DNA of 64,000 nt from assembly GCF_021462225.1 (NCBI RefSeq), contig NC_061816.1:4335854-4399853 (forward strand). The letters run 5' to 3'. Shown here in pieces: positions 55,833 to 64,000 of this stretch (its first letter is position 1; every line of letters starts with the position of its first letter). The notes under the pieces were generated by a model. That model was not told where the DNA came from and did not search any database. It saw only the letters and a list, made by a program, of their open reading frames with translations. The stretch comes from Girardinichthys multiradiatus. Lineage: Eukaryota > Chordata > Actinopteri > Cyprinodontiformes > Goodeidae. The position numbers and the translations under genes were made by a program.

Positions 55833-58184
55833 GTGCTTCGGGTTTTGTTGCTGTGTTTCTGGTTTTGTTGCTGTGTCTCAGGTTTTGTTGGTGTGTCTCA
55901 GGTTTTGTTGCTGTGTCTCAGGTTTTGTTGCTGTGTTTCGGGTTTTGTTGCTGTGTCTCAGGTTTTGTTGCTGTGTCCCTGGTTTTGTTGCTGTGCTTCA
56001 GGTTTTGTTGCTGTGTTTCGGGTTTTGTTGCTGTATGTTATTTTGTTGCTGTGTTTCTGGTTTTGTTGGTGTGTCTCGGGTTTTGTTGCTGTGTTTCGGG
56101 TTTTATTGATGTGTTGTGGGTTTTGTTGCTGTGTTTCGGGTTTTGTTGCTGTGTCGTGGGTTTTGTTGCTGTGCTTCGGGTTTTGTTGCTGTGTTTCTGG
56201 TTTTGTTGCTGTGTCTCAGGTTTTGTTGCTGTGTCTCTGGTTTTGTTGCTGTCTTTCAGGTTTTGTTGCTGTGTTTCTGGTTTGGTTGCTGTGCTTCGGG
56301 TTTTGTTGCTGTGTTTCTGGTTTTGTTGCTGTGTCTCAGGTTTTGTTGCTGTGTCTCTGGTTTTGTTGCTGTCTTTCAGGTTTTGTTGCTGTGTTTCTGG
56401 TTTTGTTGCTGTGCTTTGGGTTTTGTTGCTGTGTTTCTGGTTTTGTTGCTGTGTCTCTGGTTCTCTTGCTGTATTTCGGGTTTTGTTGCTGTGTCTCAGG
56501 TTTTGTTGCTGTGTCCCTGGTTTTGTTGCTGTGCTTCAGGTTTTGTTGCTGTGTTTCGGGTTTTGTTGCTGTATCTTATTTTGTTGCTGTGTTTCTGGTT
56601 TTGTTGGTGTGTCTCGGGTTTTGTTGCTGTGTTTCGGGTTTTGTTGATGTGTTGTGGGTTTTGTTGCTGTGTTTCTGGTTTTGTTGGTGTGTCTCGGGTT
56701 TTGTTGCTGTGTTTCGGGTTTTGTTGCTGTGTCGTGGGTTTTGTTGCTGTGCTTCGGGTTTTGTTGGTGTGTCTCGGGTTTTGTTGCTGTGTCCCTGGTT
56801 TTGTTGCTGTGCTTCAGGTTTTGTTGCTGTGTTTCGGGTTTTGTTGCTGTATCTTATTTTGTTGCTGTGTTTCGGGTTTTGTTGCTGTGTCGTGGGTTTT
56901 GTTGCTGTGCTTCGGGTTTTGTTGGTGTGTCTCGGGTTTTGTTGCTGTGTTTCGGGGTTTGTTTCTCTGTCTTTCTGGTTTTGTTGCTGGGCTTCGGGTT
57001 TTGTTGCTGTGTCTCAGGTTTTGTTGGTGTGTCTCAGGTTTTGTTGCTGTGTCTCTGGTTTTGTTGCTGTCTTTCAGGTTTTGTTGCTGTGTTTCTGGTT
57101 TTGTTGCTGTGTCTCTGGTTCTCTTGCTGTATTTCGGGTTTTGTTGCTGTGTCTCAGGTTTTGTTGCTGTGTCCCTGGTTTTGTTGCTGTGCTTCAGGTT
57201 TTTTTGCTGTGTTTCGGGTTTTGTTGCTGTATCTTATTTTGTTGCTGTGTTTCTGGTTTTGTTGGTGTGTCTCGGGTTTTGTTGCTGTGTTTCGGGTTTT
57301 GTTGATGTGTTGTGGGTTTTGTTGCTGTGTTTCGGGTTTTGTTGCTGTGTCGTGGGTTTTGTTGCTGTGCTTCGGGTTTTGTTGGTGTGTTTCTGGTTTT
57401 GTTGCTGTGCTTCGGGTTTTGTTGCTGTGTTTCTGGTTTTGTTGCTGTGTCTCAGGTTTTGTTGCTGTGTCTCGGGTTTTGTTGCTGTGTCTCTGGTTTT
57501 GTTGCTGTCTTTCAGGTTTTGTTGCTGTGTTTCTGGTTTGGTTGCTGTGCTTCGGGTTTTGTTGCTGTGCTTCTGGTTTTGTCGCTGTGTCTCGGGTTTT
57601 GTTGCTGTGTCTCTGGTTTTGTTGCTGTCTTTCAGGTTTTGTTGCTGTGTTTCTGGTTTGGTTGCTGTGCTTCGGGTTTTGTTGCTGTGTTTCTGGTTTT
57701 GTTGCTGTGTCTCAGGTTTTGTTGCTGTGTCTCTGGTTTTGTTGCTGTCTTTCAGGTTTTGTTGCTGTGTTTCTGGTTTTGTTGCTGTGCTTTGGGTTTT
57801 GTTGCTGTGTTTCTGGTTTTGTTGCTGTGTCTCTGGTTCTCTTGCTGTATTTCGGGTTTTGTTGCTGTGTCTCAGGTTTTGTTGCTGTGTCCCTGGTTTT
57901 GTTGCTGTGCTTCAGGTTTTGTTGCTGTGTTTCAGGTTTTGTTGCTGTATCTTATTTTGTTGCTGTGTTTCTGGTTTTGTTGGTGTGTCTCGGGTTTTGT
58001 TGCTGTGTTTCGGGTTTTGTTGCTGTGTCGTGGGTTTTGTTGCTGTGCTTCGGGTTTTGTTGGTGTGTCTCGGGTTTTGTTGCTGTGTCTCGGGTTTTGT
58101 TGCTGTGTCTCTGATTCTCTTGCTGTATTTCGGGTTTTGTTGCACTGTCTCAGGTTTTTTTGCTCCGTTTCAGATCTTGTTGCT
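55833..58184. repeat. Higher-order block B of the 20-bp array
   Basis: Copy of block A, 2352 bases. It lacks two units (40 bases) near 55930, where A has TCTGG, CTCTGG with TTCTCTTGCT, and GTATTTCGGG forms that B replaces by one GTGTTTCGGG unit. The remaining landmarks match in order. Few base differences are visible. Confidence 0.85.
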
Positions 58185-58300
58185 GTGTCTCAGGTTTTGT
58201 TGCTGTGTCTCAGGTTTTGTTGCTGTGTCTCTGGTTTTGTTGCTGTGTCTCTTATTTTGTTGTTGTGTTTCTGGTTTTGTTGCTGGGCTTCAGGTTTTGT

Positions 58301-60300
58301 TGCTTGTTTCGGGTTTTGTTGCTGTGTCTCAGGTTTTTTTTGCTCCGTTTCAGATCTTGTTGCTGTGTCTCAGGTTTTGTTGCTGTGTTTCTGGTTTTGT
58401 TGGTGTGTCTCGGGTTTCATTTCTGTGTTTCGGGTTTTGTTGCTGTCTTTCAGGCTTTTTTGCAGTGTCTCAGGTTTTGTTGCTCCGTTTCAGATTTTGT
58501 TGCTGTGTTTCAGGTTTTGTTGCTGTGCCTTAGATTTTGTTGCTCTGTCTTGGGTGTTGCTGCTGGGCTTTGCGTTTTGTTGCTGTATCTCTAGTTTTGT
58601 TGCTGTGTTTTTGGTTTTGTTGCTGTGTTTTTGGTTTTGTTGCTGTGTTTTTGGTTTTGTTGCCATGTTTCTGGTTTTGTTGCTGTGTTTTTGGTTTTGT
58701 TGCTGTGTTTCTGGTTTTGTTGCTGTGTTTTTGGTTTTGTTGCTGTGTTTTTGGTTTTGTTGCTGTGTTTTTGGTTTTGTTGCTGTGTCTCTGGTTTTGT
58801 TGCTGTCTTTCAGGTTTTGTTGCTGTGTCTCAGGTTTTGTTGCTGTGTCTCTGGTTTTGTTGCTGTCTTTCAGGTTTTGTAGCTGTGTCTCAGGTTCTGT
58901 TGCTGTGTCTCAGGTTCTGTTGCTGTGTCTCAGGTTTTGTTGCTGTGTCTCTTATTTTGTTGCTGTGTTTCTGGTTTTGTTGCTGTGTCTCAGGTTTTGT
59001 TGCTGTGTCTCAGGTTTTGTTGCTGTGTCTCTTATTTTGTTGCTGTGTTTTTGGTTTTGTTGCTGTGTTTTTGGTTTTGTTGCCGTGTTTTTGGTTTTGT
59101 TGCTGTGTTTTTGGTTTTGTTGCCGTGTTTCTGGTTTTTTTTGCTGTGTTTTTGGTTTTGTTGCCGTGTTTCTGGTTTTGTTGCTGTGTTTTTGGTTTTG
59201 TTGCCGTGTTTCTGGTTTTGTTGCTGTGTTTTTGGTTTTGTTGCCGTGTTTCTGGTTTTGTTGCTGTGTTTTTGGTTTTGTTGCTGTGTTTTTGGTTTTG
59301 TTGCTGTGTTTCTGGTTTTGTTGCTGTGTTTTTGGTTTTGTTGCCGTGTTTCTGGTTTTGTTGCTGTGTTTTTGGTTTTGTTGCCGTGTTTCTGGTTTTG
59401 TTGCTGTGTTTTTGGTTTTGTTGCCGTGTTTCTGGTTTTGTTGCTGTGTTTTTGGTTTTGTTGCTGTGTCTCGGGTTTTGTTGCTGTGTCTCAGGTTTTG
59501 TTGCTGTGTCTCTTATTTTGTTGCTGTGTTTCTGGTTTTGTTGCTGTGTCTCAGGTTTTGTTGCTGTGTCTCAGGTTTTGTTGCTGTGTCTCAGGTTTTG
59601 TTGCTATGTCTCTTATTTTGTTGCTGTGTTTCTGGTTTTGTTGCTGTGTCTCAGGTTTTGTTGCTGTGTCTCAGGTTTTGTTGGTGTGTCTCAGGTTTTG
59701 TTGCTGTGTCTCTTATTTTGTTGCTGTGTTTTTGGTTTTGTTGCTGTGTTTCTGGTTTTGTTGCTGTGTTTTTGGTTTTGTTGCTGTGTTTTTGGTTTTG
59801 TTGCTTTGTTTCTGGTTTTGTTGCTGTGTTTTTGGTTTTGTTGTTGTGTCGCAGGTTTTGTTGCTGTGTCTCAGGTTTTGTTGCTGTGTCTCTTATTTTG
59901 TTGCTGTGTTTCTGGTTTTGTTGCTGTGTCTCTTATTTTGTTGCTGTGTTTTTGGTTTTGTTGCTGTGTTTTGGTTTTGTTGCTGTGTTTCTGGTTTTGT
60001 TTCTGTGTTTTTGGTTTTGTTGTTGTGTCGCAGGTTTTGTTGCTGTGTCTCAGGTTTTGTTGCTGTGTCTCAGGTTTTGTTGCTGTGTCTCAAGTTTTGT
60101 TGCTGTGTCTCTTATTTTGTTGCTGTGTTTCTGGTTTTGTTGCTGTGTCTCTTATTTTGTTGCTGTGTCTCAGGTTTTGTTGCTGTGTCTCAAGTTTTGT
60201 TGGTGTGTCTCAGGTTTTGTTGCTGTGTCTCTTATTTTGTTGCTGTGTTTCTGGTTTTGTTGCTGTGTTTTTGGTTTTGTTGCTGTGTTTTTGGTTTTGT
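58301..60300. repeat. Higher-order block C of the 20-bp array
   Basis: A 2000-base block starting TGCTTGTTTCGGG and containing TTTCATTTCTGTG, TTGGGTGTTGCTGCTGGGCT and a run of TGCCGTGTTT units. It is followed directly by a copy at 60301. Confidence 0.8.
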
Positions 60301-62400
60301 TGCTTGTTTCGGGTTTTGTTGCTGTGTCTCAGGTTTTTTTGCTCCGTTTCAGATCTTGTTGCTGTGTCTCAGGTTTTGTTGCTGTGTTTCTGGTTTTGTT
60401 GGTGTGTCTCGGGTTTCATTTCTGTGTTTCGGGTTTTGTTGCTGTCTTTCAGGCTTTTTTGCAGTGTCTCAGGTTTTGTTGCTCCGTTTCAGATTTTGTT
60501 GCTGTGTTTCAGGTTTTGTTGCTGTGCCTTAGATTTTGTTGCTCTGTCTTGGGTGTTGCTGCTGGGCTTTGCGTTTTGTTGCTGTATCTCTAGTTTTGTT
60601 GCTGTGTTTTTGGTTTTGTTGCTGTGTTTTTGGTTTTGTTGCTGTGTTTTTGGTTTTGTTGCTGTGTTTTTGGTTTTGTTGCTGTGTTTCTGGTTTTGTT
60701 GCTGTGTTTTTGGTTTTGTTGCTGTGTTTCTGGTTTTGTTGCTGTGTTTTTGGTTTTGTTGCTGTGTTTTTGGTTTTGTTGCTGTGTTTCTGGTTTTGTT
60801 GCTGTGTCTCTGGTTTTGTTGCTGTCTTTCAGGTTTTGTTGCTGTGTCTCAGGTTTTGTTGCTGTGTCTCTGGTTTTGTTGCTGTCTTTCAGGTTTTGTT
60901 GCTGTGTCTCAGGTTTTGTTGCTGTGTCTCAGGTTTTGTTGCTGTGTCTCTTATTTTGTTGCTGTGTTTCTGGTTTTGTTGCTGTGTCTCAGGTTTTGTT
61001 GCTGTGTCTCAGGTTTTGTTGCTGTGTCTCTTATTTTGTTGTTGTGTTTTTGGTTTTGTTGCTGTGTTTTTGGTTTTGTTGCTGTGTTTTTGGTTTTGTT
61101 GCTGTGTTTTTGGTTTTGTTGCTGTGTTTTTGGTTTTGTTGCCGTGTTTCTGGTTTTTTTTGCTGTGTTTTTGGTTTTGTCTCCGTGTTTCTGGTTTTGT
61201 TGCTGTGTTTTTGGTTTTGTTGCCGTGTTTCTGGTTTTGTTGCTGTGTTTTTGGTTTTGTTGCCGTGTTTCTGGTTTTGTTGCTGTGTTTTTGGTTTTGT
61301 TGCCGTGTTTCTGGTTTTGTTGCTGTGTTTTTGGTTTTGTTGCTGTGTTTTTGGTTTTGTTGCCGTGTTTCTGGTTTTGTTGCTGTGTTTTTGGTTTTGT
61401 TGCCGTGTTTCTGGTTTTGTTGCTGTGTTTTTGGTTTTGTTGCTGTGTTTCTGGTTTTGTTGCTGTGTTTTTGGTTTTGTTGCCGTGTTTCTGGTTTTGT
61501 TGCTGTGTTTTTGGTTTTGTTGCCGTGTTTCTGGTTTTGTTGCTGTGTTTTTGGTTTTGTTGCTGTGTCTCGGGTTTTGTTGCTGTGTTTCAGGTTTTGT
61601 TGCTGTGTCTCTTATTTTGTTGCTGTGTTTCTGGTTTTGTTGCTGTGTCTCAGGTTTTGTTGCTGTGTCTCAGGTTTTGTTGCTGTGTCTCAGGTTTTGT
61701 TGCTGTGTCTCTTATTTTGTTGCTGTGTTTCTGGTTTTGTTGCTGTGTCTCAGGTTTTGTTGCTGTGTCTCAGGTTTTGTTGCTGTGTCTCAGGTTTTGT
61801 TGCTGTGTCTCTTATTTTGTTGCTGTGTTTTTGGTTTTGTTGCTGTGTTTCTGGTTTTGTTGCTGTGTTTTTGGTTTTGTTGCTGTGTTTTTGGTTTTGT
61901 TGCTGTGTCTCTGGTTTTGTTGCTGTGTTTTTGGTTTTGTTGCTGTGTCTCAGGTTTTGTTGCTGTGTCTCAGGTTTTGTTGCTGTGTCTCTTATTTTGT
62001 TGCTGTGTTTCTGGTTTTGTTGCTGTGTCTCTTATTTTGTTGCTGTGTTTTTGGTTTTGTTGCTGTGTTTTTGGTTTTGTTGCTGTGTTTCTGGTTTTGT
62101 TGCTGTGTTTTTGGTTTTGTTGCTGTGTCTCTGGTTTTGTTGCTGTGTCTCAGGTTTTGTTGCTGTGTCTCAGGTTTTGTTGCTGTGTCTCAAGTTTTGT
62201 TGCTGTGTCTCTTATTTTGTTGCTGTGTTTCTGGTTTTGTTGCTGTGTCTCTTATTTTGTTGCTGTGTCTCAGGTTTTGTTGCTGTGTCTCAAGTTTTGT
62301 TGGTGTGTCTCAGGTTTTGTTGCTGTGTCTCTTATTTTGTTGCTGTGTTTCTGGTTTTGTTGCTGTGTTTTTGGTTTTGTTGCTGTGTTTTTGGTTTTGT
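60301..62400. repeat. Higher-order block D of the 20-bp array
   Basis: Starts with the same landmark words as block C at an offset of exactly 2000, reaches an offset of about 2019 in the TGCCG-rich middle and 2100 at its end, so about five units were gained inside the copy. The last 180 bases before 62580 are further units of the same type. Confidence 0.8.
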
Positions 62401-62580
62401 TGCTGTGTTTCTGGTTTTGTTGCTGTGTTTTTGGTTTTGTTGCTGTGTTTCTGGTTTTGTTGCTGTGTCTCAGGTTTTGTTGCTGTGTCTCTTATTTTGT
62501 TGCTGTGTTTTTGGTTTTGTTGCTGTGTTTTTGGTTTTGTTGCTGTGTTTTTGGTTTTGTTGCCGTGTTTCTGGTTTTGT

Positions 62581-64000
62581 TGCTGTGTTTCTGGTTTTGT
62601 TGGTGTGTCTCGGGTTTTGTTGCTGTGTTTCGGGTTTTGTTGATGTGTTGTGGGTTTTGTTGCTGTGTTTCGGGTTTTGTTGCTGTGTCGTGGGTTTTGT
62701 TGCTGTGCTTCGGGTTTTGTTGGTGTGTTTCTGGTTTTGTTGCTGTGCTTCGGGTTTTGTTGCTGTGTTTCTGGTTTTGTTGCTGTGTCTCAAGTTTTGT
62801 TGCTGTGTCTCGGGTTTTGTTGCTGTGTCTCTGGTTTTGTTGCTGTCTTTCAGGTTTTGTTGCTGTGTTTCTGGTTTGGTTGCTGTGCTTCGGGTTTTGT
62901 TGCTGTGCTTCTGGTTTTGTCGCTGTGTCTCGGGTTTTGTTGCTGTGTCTCTGGTTTTGTTGCTGTCTTTCAGGTTTTGTTGCTGTGTTTCTGGTTTGGT
63001 TGCTGTGCTTCGGGTTTTGTTGCTGTGTTTCTGGTTTTGTTGCTGTGTCTCAGGTTTTGTTGCTGTGTCTCTGGTTTTGTTGCTGTGCTTTGGGTTTTGT
63101 TGCTGTGTTTCTGGTTTTGTTGCTGTGTCTCTGGTTCTCTTGCTGTATTTCGGGTTTTGTTGCTGTGTCTCAGGTTTTGTTGCTGTGTCCCTGGTTTTGT
63201 TGCTGTGCTTCAGGTTTTGTTGCTGTGTTTCAGGTTTTGTTGCTGTATCTTATTTTGTTGCTGTGTTTCTGGTTTTGTTGGTGTGTCTCGGGTTTTGTTG
63301 CTGTGTTTCGGGTTTTGTTGCTGTGTCGTGGGTTTTGTTGCTGTGCTTCGGGTTTTGTTGGTGTGTCTCGGGTTTTGTTGCTGTGTCTCGGGTTTTGTTG
63401 CTGTGTCTCTGATTCTCTTGCTGTATTTCGGGTTTTGTTGCACTGTCTCAGGTTTTTTTGCTCCGTTTCAGATCTTGTTGCTGTGTCTCAGGTTTTGTTG
63501 CTGTGTCTCAGGTTTTGTTGCTGTGTCTCTGGTTTTGTTGCTGTGTCTCTTATTTTGTTGTTGTGTTTCTGGTTTTGTTGCTGGGCTTCAGGTTTTGTTG
63601 CTTGTTTCGGGTTTTGTTGCTGTGTCTCAGGTTTTTTTGCTCCGTTTCAGATCTTGTTGCTGTGTCTCAGGTTTTGTTGCTGTGTTTCTGGTTTTGTTGG
63701 TGTGTCTCGGGTTTCATTTCTGTGTTTCGGGTTTTGTTGCTGTCTTTCAGGCTTTTTTGCAGTGTCTCAGGTTTTGTTGCTCCGTTTCAGATTTTGTTGC
63801 TGTGTTTCAGGTTTTGTTGCTGTGCCTTAGATTTTGTTGCTCTGTCTTGGGTGTTGCTGCTGGGCTTTGCGTTTTGTTGCTGTATCTCTAGTTTTGTTGC
63901 TGTGTTTTTGGTTTTGTTGCTGTGTTTTTGGTTTTGTTGCTGTGTTTTTGGTTTTGTTGCCATGTTTCTGGTTTTGTTGCTGTGTTTTTGGTTTTGTTGC
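62581..64000. repeat. Higher-order block E: return of the block B/C junction
   Basis: This block matches 57243-58703: the offset is 5338 at first and 5298 after a 40-base loss. It reproduces the junction from block B into the start of block C, including CAGATCTTGTTGCT, TGCTTGTTTCGGG and the unusual CCATGTTTCTGG unit (58663 and 63960). The block is cut by the window end. Confidence 0.8.

Larger units (their letters stand above)
52976..64000. repeat. Giant 20-bp minisatellite, about 550 copies, open at the window end
   Basis: From a degenerate start near 52976-53055 the sequence settles into the unit GTGTTTCTGGTTTTGTTGCT and runs unbroken to the last base. Variants lie mostly in the GTGTTTCTGG half: TCTC, GCTTC, CTTTC, TCC and TTTT forms, with GG, CGGG or CAGG ends. 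The TTTTGTTGCT half is nearly constant, except GGT, GAT and GCC forms. Rare 18-base units (containing GTATCTTATT, GTATGTTATT) break the phase and serve as landmarks. Frames up to 1368 codons exist in all three forward phases and give the same hydrophobic Cys/Val/Leu/Phe-rich 20-residue periodic peptide. This is because the 20-bp unit shifts the reading phase at each copy and contains no stop. They are not treated as genes. Confidence 0.97.

Noticed and set aside
54882..63443. Minus-strand frames of 70-107 codons rich in Gln, Asn, Thr and Lys
   Set aside because: They are the complement of the same repeat, broken often by stops, with no unique sequence.
53016..63891. Forward frames of 400 to 1368 codons encoding hydrophobic Cys-rich periodic proteins
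   Set aside because: They occur in all three phases over the same DNA, spell the same peptide, and follow from a 20-bp stop-free repeat. No signal peptide followed by a distinct domain, and no non-repeat coding part, is seen.
53060..64000. Telomere-like GGGTTTT words in the 20-bp array
   Set aside because: They occur once per 20 bases within a longer unit and not as tandem TTAGGG, the vertebrate telomere repeat.

Overview
This window looks like teleost fish nuclear DNA. The evidence is the kind of decayed repeats scattered through it: Tc1/mariner transposase relics, L2-like and Rex/jockey-like LINE fragments, tRNA-derived SINE-like copies with the usual fish consensus words, and a complete non-autonomous LTR retrotransposon of a kind common in ray-finned fish. 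Several of these resemble repeats I know from killifish and livebearers, but I cannot place it to a species. There is no bacterial gene organisation. I could not support any host protein-coding gene; most non-repeat DNA here is best read as intergenic or intronic. One possible isolated exon (9083-9214) is offered at low confidence.

Layout. 1-23 kb: non-coding DNA with an interspersed teleost repeat (371-960), Tc1 relics (3826-4235, 10155-10210), small microsatellites, a CGGCT-like pentamer array (about 14.5 kb) and SINE-like copies (18.15 and 22.6 kb). 23.0-23.8 kb: a GGAT-derived minisatellite followed by an ATT-rich stretch. 24-32 kb: non-coding DNA with a near-perfect palindrome (27741-27788) and LINE relics (28.9-29.3 and 31.5-31.9 kb). 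32221-36496: a complete LTR element with two ~420-bp LTRs about 98% alike, a 5-bp target duplication, a polypurine tract, and one open frame of 1168 codons. More than half of that frame is 66 exact-length copies of a 27-bp (9-residue) repeat; no pol domains are present. 36.5-42.8 kb: non-coding DNA with stretches that look like conserved regulatory elements. 42.8-46.1 kb: a 16-bp minisatellite of about 2.4 kb with degenerate flanks. 46.2-49.7 kb: Tc1 relics, one of which is split by a 1.39-kb foldback element with ~500-bp inverted arms. 49.7-53 kb: mostly unique DNA with a SINE tail and a LINE fragment.

From about 53.0 kb to the window end (and beyond it) runs one enormous 20-bp minisatellite, unit close to GTGTTTCTGGTTTTGTTGCT, about 550 copies, almost lacking A on the + strand. 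It has kilobase-scale higher-order structure: a 2.39/2.35-kb tandem duplication (53441-58184), a 2.0/2.1-kb tandem duplication (58301-62400), and a third partial return of the earlier block (62581-64000). Very long frames run through it only because the unit has no stop codon in any forward frame.

The most unusual things are the 11-kb array with its layered duplications, the homogeneous coding minisatellite inside a mobile LTR element, and the large foldback element inserted in a Tc1 copy.
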